Assembly: GCA_013695395.1 (NCBI GenBank)
Contig: JACDAP010000624.1
Coordinates: 1-7,875 of the forward strand
Reading direction: 5' to 3'
Source: Solirubrobacterales bacterium
GTDB lineage: Bacteria > Actinomycetota > Thermoleophilia > Solirubrobacterales > Solirubrobacteraceae
DNA: 7,875 nucleotides
A program made the translations under genes and the position numbers. Within the stretch, counting starts at the first letter, position 1. Each line of letters opens with the position of its first letter. Under the pieces are notes generated by a model. The model was not told where the DNA came from. It did not search any database and worked only from the letters and a program-made list of their open reading frames with translations. Below, in pieces: positions 1 through 7,037 of this stretch.

Positions 1-1223
1 GTCCGGGGGCGCCCGCCGAGCCACCGCCAGGCGACCGCCGCACCCAGCCCTCCGAGCACCGCCAGAGCGAGCGCGAGCAGCGGGCCCGCCTTGTAGGTCG
101 TCCGCAGCACCTGCACCGGCTCGACCCGGTTGTAGGTGAAGGTGAGCGCGCTGCGCAGCGGCGTCCCCTCGGGGAAGCCCGCGGCCATCACCACGAGGCC
201 GAGGAGCGCCAGGCCGAGGAAGAACGGGGCGTAGCGCACCCGGCGCGCGGCGGCGTAGGCGGTGAGTGCTGCGGCGGGCACGGCGAGCCCGGCGAGAACC
301 ACCCCCAGGTTGAACAGCAGGACCGGTCCGTGCGAGGCGAACGGCCGCAGCGTCCCCCCGTAGCCGACGCCGATGTAGCTCGTCCAGAAGCCCATGAGCC
401 GGAGAGATTCGGGCAGCGAGGTCGTCCCCCAGATCGTGCCCGGCTGCTCGGTGAAGGGCAGGAAGTTCAGCCCGTACCTGGCGTGCACGACGGTCGGCAC
501 GAGCCACCAGGCGGAGACCACCGCGTTGACGAGCACCATCCGCCAGGCGGCAGCGATCACGGCCCGGCGCTCCACGGAGCCGAGCAGCAGCTCGTAGGCG
601 GCCAGCAGGAGCGGCGCGAGCAGGACGAAGAACGTGACGGTCGCGTTGATCCCCCCCGCGGTGCTCGTGAGGATGAGCGCGAAGACAGCGGGCCAGCGCC
701 AGCCGCGCGGGTCGCGGAGCGCCCGGTGGGTGGCGAGCAGGAGCCACGGGAGCGCGGCGTAGGCGAGCAGGGCGACCGAGGTCCGGTTCGCGTAGACCGT
801 GACGTACGGGTTGACCACGTAGAGGACACCCGCGACGACGTGCAGGGTGCCCGGCCGCCGCCGCACGAGCGCCTGCAGCAGCTTCACGACGCCGACCGCG
901 GCCAGGGCGAGGAGCGTGCCGAGCCAGAGTCGGTGGACGATCCAGACCGGGAGCCCGAGCGCGTCGCCGGCCGCGAACCACGGCGCCATCGGCCACGCGT
1001 AGCCCGCGTACTGCCCGGCCCAGACGTGCCCGAGGTCGGTCGTCGGCGACCAGGCGCTCAGCACCTGCCCCAGGAACGCACCCGGATCGACGTACAGGTT
1101 GACCTTCGTGTCGGCCACCACCTGTCCCGGGCGCTGGACGAGCGCGAGCAGGAACGCGAGGGCGATGAGCGCGGCTGGCACCCCGGGCCGGAGACGAGAA
1201 GCGCGGGAGGGGACCGACGGCAC
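1..1223 (-). CDS. AftD-like (DUF3367) GT-C arabinofuranosyltransferase-family membrane protein, N-terminal part, cut by window edge
   Basis: I translated this frame by hand: 407 codons without a stop, running off the left edge, so the C-terminus is missing. The start is GTG at 1223-1221; an in-frame TAG lies five codons upstream, so no earlier start is possible. A later GTG (codon 15) is an alternative. Visible: a first membrane helix (about 15-29), then the loop motif DTK (38-40) and YVDP (44-47), QYAGYAWPMAPWF (71-83), GLPVWIVHRLW (90-100), NPYV (138-141), ALPW (157-160), GGINA (190-194), WWLVPT (239-244), SLPESLRLMGFW (269-280) and LRTTYKAGPL (373-382), among many hydrophobic helices. This order matches the N-terminal GT-C domain of mycobacterial AftD, which adds arabinofuranose from decaprenyl-phosphoryl-arabinose on the outer face of the membrane. 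D38 in the first external loop is the likely catalytic acid (inference). Mycobacterial AftD has about 1400 residues, so most of the protein may lie outside. The gene sits 7 bp after the methyltransferase-GT2 gene, probably in one operon. Family confident; sugar specificity unknown. Confidence 0.75.
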   Translation of the reverse strand, partial: MPSVPSRASRLRPGVPAALIALAFLLALVQRPGQVVADTKVNLYVDPGAFLGQVLSAWSPTTDLGHVWAGQYAGYAWPMAPWFAAGDALGLPVWIVHRLWLGTLLALAAVGVVKLLQALVRRRPGTLHVVAGVLYVVNPYVTVYANRTSVALLAYAALPWLLLATHRALRDPRGWRWPAVFALILTSTAGGINATVTFFVLLAPLLLAAYELLLGSVERRAVIAAAWRMVLVNAVVSAWWLVPTVVHARYGLNFLPFTEQPGTIWGTTSLPESLRLMGFWTSYIGVGYGGTLRPFASHGPVLLFNLGVVLAGLAVPAAALTAYAAARRVRYAPFFLGLALLGLVVMAAGFPEGTPLRSALTFTYNRVEPVQVLRTTYKAGPLLALALAVLGGLGAAVAWRWLGGRPR

Positions 1224-1230
1224 GAGGCCG

Positions 1231-2946
1231 TCAGGCTACGCGGTGCGTTGCCGTCGAGAACGAGGCCACGGGCTCGAGGCGGATCGCCGGCTGCCGGAGC
1301 AGCGCCCACCCGCCCCGCCGCCGCCGGTTCAGCCGGTATCGGGCCAGCACGCCGAGGGTCTTCAGGCCGTAGACGACGCTGTCACCGAAGGAGACGCTCG
1401 AGGCCTCCAGGAAGTACCGGGTCGGGATCGCGAGCTCGACCACGCGAGCCCCGCGGGCGGTGATCTGCGCGAAGATCTGCTGGTCGAAGACGAAGTCGTC
1501 GTTGTTGCGGGTGAAGGCGATCGTCCGCAGGAAGTCGACGCTGAAGGCCCGGTAGCCGGTGTGGTACTCGGAGTAGTCGTGGCCGAACGCGGCGTTCTCT
1601 ATTCGCGTCAGGAAGCGGTTGCCGACCCACTTCCAGCGCGGCATCCCGCCGGCGATCGCCTCGTCCTTCAACAGCCGGGAGCCGATCACCACGTCGGCAC
1701 GCCCCTCCTCGATCGGCTTCACCATCGCGCCGACGAGCGCGGGGTCGTACTGGTTGTCGCCGTGGACCATCACGACGATGTCCGCGCCGTCGAGCGCGGC
1801 CCGGACGTAGCAGCTCTTCTGGTTGGCGCCGTAGCCGCGGTTGCTCGGGTGGCGGAGCACCTCGAAGCCTGCGGCCAGCGAGGCGCTCGTGGTCTCGTCG
1901 GGGCTCGCGTCGTCGACCACGAGCGCGCGGTCGATCGCGTCGGTAGGCATCTCCTCCGCGACCCGCGCGATCGTCCGCGTGGCGTTGTAAGCGGGCAGGA
2001 CGGCGCAGACGACATGCTCGCGGCCGCGGAGCGAGGCCAGCGGCCGCTCCGGGAGCTGGACCGTCACCCGCCGGGCGAGCACGGCGCGCTCGTCCCCGAG
2101 CGTGAGGGACCACAGCCGGTCCCCCGCGTGGCGCTCGACCCGCTCGGCGAGGCGGGAGACCATGCGGCTGCGCTCCCCCAGGCCCTTGGCCCAGTAGCCG
2201 GGGGTGAAGCTGCGCACGAGCGGGACGTCCGCGGCGATCAGCAGGCCCCGGCCGATCAGCAGCTCGAGCAGCGTGCGGTGCGGGAGCAGGCAGACGTGGC
2301 CGGGCAGGAACCCCCACCAACGCGCCCCTGCCAGGCGGGCCGTCGCTGAGGACGGATCCGGGGTGACGATCAGCATGACGCCGCCCTCGGCGAGCAGCGA
2401 GGTGCAGCGGTCGAGCGCGGCGCACGGGTTCTCCACGTGCTCGAGGACGTCGGCCATGACGACCACGTCGAAGCGCTCCTCATCGAGCGACGGATCGTCG
2501 ACGGTGAGCTCGCGGACGTCGAGCCCGTAGCGCTCCCGGGCGTGGGCTGCGGCCTGGCGCGCGGGCTCGAGCCCCGTGACCTCGTAGCCGAGACGCGCGG
2601 CCTCGTCGAGCAGCAGCCCGTGGCCGCAACCGACCTCGAGCAGCCGGCCGGCGGGAACGTGCGCCCCGACGAGCTCAAGCAGCCGGCGGACCGTCTGCCG
2701 CCGCCCGGCTTCCTGCTCGAGGTAGGCGGTGTCGGTCATCTCGCGGTAGAGCCCGACGAGCTCCTCCCCGGCCGGGAGCGAGGGCTGCTGGACGGTCCCG
2801 CACTCGCGGCAACGCAGCAGGTCGCCGTGAGCCCCCGCCTCGTGACAGCTCGGAGCGAACGCGGCGGCGGCGATCGGACCGGGGCGCCCGGGCCGGGCCA
2901 GCGACAGCACGCCGGTGCAGATCCGGCAGGCGGGAGGGGGCGTCAT
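1231..2946 (-). CDS. Fusion protein: zinc-ribbon class I SAM methyltransferase + GT2 (DPM1-like) glycosyltransferase
   Basis: The protein has 571 residues with two enzymes in one chain. The N-terminus carries CxxC pairs (C7/C10 and C46/C49), a likely zinc ribbon. A Rossmann methyltransferase follows: SAM motif EVGCGHG (104-110), acidic E127 after beta-2 (GLEPA), DVLEHV (167-172 region) and a post-core segment WWGFLPGHVCLLPHRTL (210-226) typical of Methyltransf_23-type sugar-pathway enzymes. From about 312 a GT-A fold begins: PAYN (318-321), DDASPDET (345-352), NRGYGANQK (369-377), HGDNQYDP (395-402, the metal/nucleotide-sugar site), GSR (422-424), GYRAFS (464-469) and a C-terminal PTRYFLEASS (508-517). 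This resembles the DPM1/DPG-synthase-like GT2 group, which moves sugar from a nucleotide donor, often to polyprenyl phosphate. There is no C-terminal membrane domain, so it is probably cytosolic or peripheral. ATG 2946 is required to include C7/C10. The order of domains is clear; acceptors are unknown. An in-frame ATA codon lies in the RIEN segment (448-451). Confidence 0.9.
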   Translation of the reverse strand: MTPPPACRICTGVLSLARPGRPGPIAAAAFAPSCHEAGAHGDLLRCRECGTVQQPSLPAGEELVGLYREMTDTAYLEQEAGRRQTVRRLLELVGAHVPAGRLLEVGCGHGLLLDEAARLGYEVTGLEPARQAAAHARERYGLDVRELTVDDPSLDEERFDVVVMADVLEHVENPCAALDRCTSLLAEGGVMLIVTPDPSSATARLAGARWWGFLPGHVCLLPHRTLLELLIGRGLLIAADVPLVRSFTPGYWAKGLGERSRMVSRLAERVERHAGDRLWSLTLGDERAVLARRVTVQLPERPLASLRGREHVVCAVLPAYNATRTIARVAEEMPTDAIDRALVVDDASPDETTSASLAAGFEVLRHPSNRGYGANQKSCYVRAALDGADIVVMVHGDNQYDPALVGAMVKPIEEGRADVVIGSRLLKDEAIAGGMPRWKWVGNRFLTRIENAAFGHDYSEYHTGYRAFSVDFLRTIAFTRNNDDFVFDQQIFAQITARGARVVELAIPTRYFLEASSVSFGDSVVYGLKTLGVLARYRLNRRRRGGWALLRQPAIRLEPVASFSTATHRVA

Positions 2947-2954
2947 CGCGGCGC

Positions 2955-2960
2955 ACCCTA
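2955..2960 (-). promoter_or_regulatory. Putative -10 element TAGGGT for the methyltransferase-GT2 / AftD-like operon
   Basis: On the minus strand TAGGGT (TANNNT pattern) lies 8 nt before the ATG at 2946. Transcription starting about 7 nt downstream would give a leader of zero to two bases. No convincing -35 box is visible at 17-18 nt. The AGGG core could instead act as a weak ribosome binding site at 9 nt spacing. A matching hexamer precedes the divergent gene. Confidence 0.4.
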
Positions 2961-2974
2961 GAGAGTCTGCGGCC

Positions 2975-2995
2975 GTTCCCCTTCCGAACCGTTCG
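2975..2995. promoter_or_regulatory. Inverted GTTC/GAAC repeats in the divergent spacer, candidate operator
   Basis: Three half-sites occur: GTTC at 2975-2978, GAAC at 2986-2989 and GTTC at 2991-2994. The right pair forms the perfect 11-nt palindrome CGAAC-C-GTTCG (2985-2995), and the left pair is GTTC-N7-GAAC. The site is about 15-20 bp upstream of the leftward -10-like box and about 45 bp upstream of the rightward one, where a shared regulator could act. No regulator gene is visible in the window. Chance occurrence in GC-rich DNA is possible. Confidence 0.25.
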
Positions 2996-3039
2996 ACCGC
3001 TGCGCCACCGAGCGGCGCACGGGCCGGGGCGTGGACCCG

Positions 3040-3045
3040 TAGGGT
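3040..3045 (+). promoter_or_regulatory. Putative -10 element TAGGGT for the rightward GT-C gene
   Basis: TAGGGT lies 7 nt before the GTG start at 3053. If it is a -10 box the transcript would begin at or next to the start codon (leaderless). No clear -35 is seen. Read instead as a ribosome binding site, AGGG at 3041-3044 has 8 nt spacing to GTG. Either reading supports the start at 3053. Confidence 0.4.
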
Positions 3046-3052
3046 CGGCCGG

Positions 3053-5041
3053 GTGAACCGCGCCCAGCGTCAGTTCGTGCGCGCCACGCTGATCGGCTCG
3101 CTCATCGCCCTTGCGCTCGATCTGCTCCTGCTCGTCGGGCCCGAGGCCTCGCTCACCACCGACCCCGGGCTCCTCGGCGGCTTCTTCGACGCGCAGGGCC
3201 GCGCCTTCCTGGACGGTCGGCTGGCCGTCCCGCCGGGCGCGGTCGGCTTCGAGGGGATCGTGACGGACGGGCAGACCTACGAGTACTACGGGCCCATCCT
3301 CGCGCTCCTCAGGCTCCCGGTCCTGCTCGTGACCTCCGGCCTCGACCAGCGGCTCACGCAGCTCTCGATGCTCCTCGCGCTCCTGGTGCTCCTGGTCGCG
3401 ACCGCTGCCCTGCACTGGCGGGTGCGCGGCTGGCTGCGCCCCGCCGCCGCCCTGGAGCGCGGGGAGCTTGCGCTGGTGGGTGTCCTGCAGGTCGCGGTGG
3501 GGGCAGGGAGTGTCGCGCTGTACCTGCTCGGGCGCCCGATCGTCTACCACGAGACCGAGCTGTGGGGTGCAGCGCTCGCGGTTGCCGCGCTGTGGGCCGT
3601 CCTCGGAGTCCTGCGGGCCCCCTCGGCCCGCGGGGTGGCCGTCGCCGGCGCACTCGCGGTGCTCACGATCAATACGCGGGTGACGGTTGGGCTGGCAGTC
3701 GTGCTCGCGCTGGGCGTCGCGTTCCTCGTGCTGCTGATGGAGCGGCCGGTCCGCCGACGGCTCCTCGTCGGCCTCGCGGTGGGTGCCCTCGTGGCGGTCG
3801 GCTCCTCCCTCGCGATCAACGCGGCGAAGTTCGGCGTGCCGTTCGGGATCCCGCTGGACCGGCAGGTCGCCTCCCAGTTCGACCCCTCCCGGCAGGCCGC
3901 GCTCGCCGCGAACGACGGCACCATCTTCGGACCCCAGTTCGTGCCGACCCAAGTGCTCGCCGTCCTGCGCCCCGACGCCGTGGGGAGTGTCCGGGCCTTC
4001 CCGTTCCTCGGCGGCCCGGGCGATCCGCCGAAGGTGCTCGGGGACGTCCGGTTCGACACCTTGCAGGCCAGCCTGAGCGCGCCGACCTCGATGGCGCTGC
4101 TCTGCCTGCTCACCCTCGTCGCCCTGGTCGGCGCGGTGCGGTTGCCCGGTCGGCGCCGGTGGGCGACGCTCGGCCTGCTCGGTGCCGCCGCCGCCGGGTA
4201 CGCGGGCGTGCTGAGCATCGGCTACGTGACGACGCGCTACCTCGCCGACGCACTCCCGCTCTTGACCCTCGGAGGGGCGATCGGGCTCCAGACGCTGGTG
4301 GGCGCGGGCCGGACAGGGCGCGGCTGGCTCGTCGCGGCGATCGTCCTCACGGCGGTCGGTGTCGGGGTCAACGGCGGGGCGGGGCTGCTGGAACAGCGCC
4401 TCACGGGCTCGACGGTGAATGAGGAGCGGCGTGCCTCCTGGGTCCGTACGCAGGACCGGATCGACGACGCGCTCGGGCGCTCCCCGCGCGGGCTCACGAG
4501 AGGTGCGCGACTCCCGTCGGCGGCCGGCCGACGGTCCGGGGACCTGGCGATCACCGGCTCCTGCGACGGCCTCTTCGTGATCGACGCCTTCGGCAACTGG
4601 GCTCCGGTGGAGCGGACGGAGCGCACCGGACGGCTGCGGTTCTCGCTCACGGGAGGCGACGACGCTCCGACGCTCGTGGGCATCGCCGGCACGGGCGCCG
4701 ACCGGGTGCTCCTGCTCGCCCGGCGTTCCCCGCGGGGCCTCCGCCTGGCCCTGCGCACCGTCGGCGGCGAGGCGCCGTTCGGCCCCCCGATCCCCATCGG
4801 TGCCCGGGCCCGCCTGGAGCTCTCCTTCGACCCGAGCCTGTTCGGCCAGCAGCTCGCTGTCGCGCGCGTGGACGGAGAGCCGGCAGCGAGCCTGAGCGTG
4901 CCCATGAGCCCCGCGGGGAGCTTCTCGCTCGGTGCGGACGCCCGGCAGCCCGGCGTCGCGCCGTTCCCGGGGGCGATCCTCAAGGAGCCCCTCGGCGCCC
5001 CGGTCTGCCGCCGCCTGGCCCGCCGCGCCGGCCTGCTCTGA
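3053..5041 (+). CDS. GT-C-like polytopic membrane glycosyltransferase with C-terminal beta-rich soluble domain
   Basis: From GTG 3053 the protein has 662 residues. The frame is open back to a GTG at 2915, but that 46-residue extension is low-complexity, overlaps the divergent gene and lacks conserved features, so I rejected it. Helix 1 is about 11-30. The first external loop holds FFDAQGRAFLDGRL (44-57) and DGQTYEYYGP (72-81), a pattern of GT-C enzymes in which an acidic loop residue (D46 is the candidate) is catalytic. About ten more helices follow up to about 444, with a long external loop at 256-345 (NAAKFGVPF at 256-264) and TRYLADALPLL at 394-404. After the last helix, residues 445-662 are soluble. 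Alternating strands, ending in VARVDGEPAASL (603-614) and SFSLGADA (623-630), recall a LamG/concanavalin-like sandwich, which might bind glycan outside the cell. The role is inferred: transfer of a sugar from a polyprenyl-phosphate donor. It could alternatively be a non-catalytic relative. The ligase gene follows after 76 bp on the same strand. Confidence 0.8.
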   Translation: MNRAQRQFVRATLIGSLIALALDLLLLVGPEASLTTDPGLLGGFFDAQGRAFLDGRLAVPPGAVGFEGIVTDGQTYEYYGPILALLRLPVLLVTSGLDQRLTQLSMLLALLVLLVATAALHWRVRGWLRPAAALERGELALVGVLQVAVGAGSVALYLLGRPIVYHETELWGAALAVAALWAVLGVLRAPSARGVAVAGALAVLTINTRVTVGLAVVLALGVAFLVLLMERPVRRRLLVGLAVGALVAVGSSLAINAAKFGVPFGIPLDRQVASQFDPSRQAALAANDGTIFGPQFVPTQVLAVLRPDAVGSVRAFPFLGGPGDPPKVLGDVRFDTLQASLSAPTSMALLCLLTLVALVGAVRLPGRRRWATLGLLGAAAAGYAGVLSIGYVTTRYLADALPLLTLGGAIGLQTLVGAGRTGRGWLVAAIVLTAVGVGVNGGAGLLEQRLTGSTVNEERRASWVRTQDRIDDALGRSPRGLTRGARLPSAAGRRSGDLAITGSCDGLFVIDAFGNWAPVERTERTGRLRFSLTGGDDAPTLVGIAGTGADRVLLLARRSPRGLRLALRTVGGEAPFGPPIPIGARARLELSFDPSLFGQQLAVARVDGEPAASLSVPMSPAGSFSLGADARQPGVAPFPGAILKEPLGAPVCRRLARRAGLL

Positions 5042-5097
5042 GCGCACACGTGCCGAAGTCGGCTCCTGCGTCTGATCTCGCGCCTGGTCGGCCGCTC

Positions 5098-5107
5098 TAT
5101 ATAGCCT
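5098..5107 (+). promoter_or_regulatory. AT-rich patch TATATAGCCT, candidate -10 region before the ligase-family gene
   Basis: The stretch TATATAGCCT is the most AT-rich patch of the 76-bp gap and stands out in this GC-rich window. It contains two TANNNT-like possibilities (TATATA at 5098-5103, TAGCCT at 5102-5107), 10-14 nt before the ATG at 5118, so an internal promoter with a very short leader is possible. No good -35 box is evident. The gene may also be read through from the GT-C gene upstream. Confidence 0.35.
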
Positions 5108-5117
5108 GGCGGGCTGG

Positions 5118-6584
5118 ATGCCCCTGCTCACTGTCCCGCGCGTGGCGCTGCTCGCCGGTCCGGTCGCGCTGGCGTTCTTCGCCGGGGGCTTCGGGGACCG
5201 CCCGCGGCTGATCGCGCTCGGCGTCGCGGGGCTCGTCCTGGCCCTCACCGCTCTCGCCTCGCCTCCGCGCGGGCTGGTCCCCACGGGCACCGGTCTGCGC
5301 CTTGCCCTCGGCGGCTTGGCCGGGCTCGCGGGCTGGGTGGCGCTCTCGCGGGGCTGGTCGCCGCTCACCGACGTCGCCGGGGACGACGCCGAGCGCGTCG
5401 CGCTCTACACGGTCGCCTTCGCCGTCGGCCTGCTCGCCTGGCGGACCCGGGCCGCCGCCCGCCTGGTCGAACCGGCGCTCGCCGCAGGCATCACCGCCGT
5501 CACCACGTACGGCCTCTCCGGCCGGCTGCTCCCGGGGCTCATCCCTCAGACCGCCTCCCGCTCGGCGGGCGGCCGCTTCGAGCAGCCGCTCACCTACTGG
5601 AACGCGAGCGGCCTCTACGCGGTCCTCGGCCTCCTGCTCTGCGCTCGGATCCTCGGCGACCGCGACCGGCCCGGCTGGATGCGGTGCCTTGCCGCCGTCG
5701 CGACCGTCCCGCTCGGCTCCGGCGTCTACCTCACCTTCTCCCGCGGAGCACTGGCCGCGCTGGGCGGCGGGCTGATCGTGCTGCTCGTCGTCGCGCCGAC
5801 CTGGACCCAGCTGCGCGGCACGGCAATCGCCCTGGAGACCGCAGCGCTCGGCCTGCTCGGCCCGATCCTCTTCCCCGCCGTCCGCACCCTCGCGGGGAGT
5901 GACGCCACGCGCCAGCGTGAGGGCCTCCTGGTTCTGGCCGCGATGATCGTGGCCGCCGCGGTCGGCGTGGCGCTCACCCGGTGGGCGCTCCGGGACGAGC
6001 GCGCCGACCGATTGCGGACCGGGCGGCTCGGCCTCCCGCAGTGGTCGGGGACGGTCGCCGCGGTGCTCGCCGTGGCGATGGTCGCCGTGCCCCCGCTCCT
6101 CGCCCGGGACGACGGCGGCCAGGGGACCACGGACCCGGCCTTCGGTGCCACCTCAGCGCGCCTGGTGAGCGCCGGTTCCCACCGCTACGACTACTGGCGC
6201 GTGGGGCTCGACACCTTCGCCGACCACCCGCTCCGCGGCATCGGCTCGGGCGGCTACGGCGTCGCCTGGCTCGAGGCCCGCCCCCAGCCCGAGCGGATCC
6301 GCGACGCCCACTCGCTCCCGATCGAGACCCTGGCCGAGCTCGGCCTCGTCGGCTTCCTCCTCCTGCTGAGCACCGCCGGGGGCATCGCCCTGTGCGCCCG
6401 GCGGGTCCAGGCCGCCGACCCGGTCCTCGCCGCCGGACCCGTCGCGGCGCTCGTCGCCTTCTCGCTGCACGCGAGCATCGACTGGCACTGGGAGCTCCCT
6501 GCCGTGACGCTTACCGCGCTCGCCCTGGCGGGCATGATCGCTGCGCAGGCGTCCCCGGAAGGACCATCCGGCTACGCCTGCTGA
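5118..6584 (+). CDS. O-antigen ligase / polymerase family (Wzy_C, WaaL-like) membrane protein
   Basis: The protein has 488 residues and about 13 hydrophobic helices. Family signatures: RFEQPLTYWNASGLY (153-167), the FSRGA motif (207-211, with R209), then a long external loop (about 331-405) with HRYDYWRVGLDTFADHPL (355-372), RGIGSGGYG (373-381) and DAHSLPIETLAELGLVG (396-412), followed by helices and DWHWELPA (455-462). In WaaL enzymes an arginine and a histidine on the outer face are needed to join glycan to acceptor; R209 and H398 are the candidates here (inference by position in motif). The family includes O-antigen ligases, Wzy-type polymerases and teichuronic-acid or exopolysaccharide enzymes, and sequence alone does not separate them. 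An actinobacterium would lack classical lipid A, so polymerisation or transfer to another envelope acceptor is more likely. The start at ATG 5118 has only a weak GGCGGG upstream. The gene follows the GT-C gene and ends convergent with the TPR-like gene. Confidence 0.85.
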   Translation: MPLLTVPRVALLAGPVALAFFAGGFGDRPRLIALGVAGLVLALTALASPPRGLVPTGTGLRLALGGLAGLAGWVALSRGWSPLTDVAGDDAERVALYTVAFAVGLLAWRTRAAARLVEPALAAGITAVTTYGLSGRLLPGLIPQTASRSAGGRFEQPLTYWNASGLYAVLGLLLCARILGDRDRPGWMRCLAAVATVPLGSGVYLTFSRGALAALGGGLIVLLVVAPTWTQLRGTAIALETAALGLLGPILFPAVRTLAGSDATRQREGLLVLAAMIVAAAVGVALTRWALRDERADRLRTGRLGLPQWSGTVAAVLAVAMVAVPPLLARDDGGQGTTDPAFGATSARLVSAGSHRYDYWRVGLDTFADHPLRGIGSGGYGVAWLEARPQPERIRDAHSLPIETLAELGLVGFLLLLSTAGGIALCARRVQAADPVLAAGPVAALVAFSLHASIDWHWELPAVTLTALALAGMIAAQASPEGPSGYAC

Positions 6585-6623
6585 GCGGGGGCGTCCGCAC
6601 GAGAGCGCCCAGCTGGAACTCTG

Positions 6624-6651
6624 CGGCGGACACCGGCCCTGTCACCCGCCG
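6624..6651. terminator. Possible weak bidirectional hairpin between convergent genes
   Basis: CGGCG (6624-6628) and GACA (6629-6632) can pair with TGTC (6640-6643) and CGCCG (6647-6651), leaving a 7-nt loop and an ACC bulge. It lies in the 57-bp gap after the ligase-family stop and overlaps the stop codon of the leftward TPR-like gene. There is no T-tract on either strand, so it is at best a non-canonical terminator. The smaller GCGG/CCGC pairing at 6585-6598 is weaker still. Confidence 0.2.
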
Positions 6652-7037
6652 AGCACGCGGTTCCGCGGGTCGAGCGCACGCAACCGGTCGCGGGCGAGCG
6701 CGAGGCCCTCTGCGTCGCCCGCCGCCATCGCCACCGTCCCGGCCGCGACCCACCCGGCGATGTTCTCCGGCTCCCGACGGATCGATTCCCGCGCCAGCCG
6801 GGCGGCCTGCTCGGGGTGTCCGCCGTTCAAGAGCACGGCGGCGCCGGAGGCCAGCGGCACGCCGCCGCGGCACTCCTCCTCGAGCCGGTCGGCGATGCTC
6901 GCCGCGACATCTGGGGAGTCCGCGCCGAAGGAGGCAAGGCCGGCGGCGTTGCAGGCGCGGACCGCATCGTCGCGCTCGAGCGCCCACACGCCCACGGCGA
7001 GCCCGGCCGCCACCAGGAGGACCCGGAGCAGCATCAC
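6642..7037 (-). CDS. Small membrane-anchored protein with TPR-like helical hairpin
   Basis: The protein has 131 residues. The start is GTG 7037-7035 or the directly following ATG 7034-7032; GGGTGG upstream could serve as ribosome binding site for either. Residues 4-19 form a hydrophobic helix (uncleaved anchor or signal peptide), and the rest would face outward. From about 62 to 125 paired helices appear with TPR spacing: GHPEQAARLARESIRREPEN (73-92), then GWVAAGTVAMAAGDAEGLAL (95-114) and a closing RLRALDPRN (118-126). The DPRN/EPEN ends are typical of TPR repeats. Two cysteines (C29, C56) could form a disulfide outside the cell. TPR modules bind proteins, so an adaptor role in the glycan assembly machinery is plausible but unproven. 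It is the last gene of a leftward block after the GT39-like gene, convergent with the ligase-family gene. No named family is recognised. Confidence 0.75.
   Translation of the reverse strand: MMLLRVLLVAAGLAVGVWALERDDAVRACNAAGLASFGADSPDVAASIADRLEEECRGGVPLASGAAVLLNGGHPEQAARLARESIRREPENIAGWVAAGTVAMAAGDAEGLALARDRLRALDPRNRVLGG

Noticed and set aside
330..1463. Open plus-strand frame of 377 codons opposite the AftD-like gene
   Set aside because: Arg/Pro/Glu-rich composition with no motif; the other strand encodes a recognisable membrane enzyme over the same bases.
1099..2349. Open plus-strand frame of 416 codons opposite the methyltransferase-GT2 fusion
   Set aside because: Charged low-complexity product without motifs, crossing the boundary of two real minus-strand genes.
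2915..3052. N-terminal extension of the GT-C protein from the upstream GTG at 2915
   Set aside because: It would overlap the start of the divergent gene and cover both putative promoters; the added 46 residues are low-complexity and precede the natural Arg-containing N-terminus and helix 1.
5044..5053. GCAC-AC-GTGC inverted repeat just after the GT-C stop codon
   Set aside because: Four-bp stem with a 2-nt loop and no T-tract; too weak for a terminator.
2675..5368. Open frame of 897 codons on the minus strand across three genes
   Set aside because: The product is low-complexity, rich in Arg, Glu, Gly and Pro with no domain or membrane pattern. It is antisense to proteins with clear family motifs. 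Long antisense frames are expected at this GC content.
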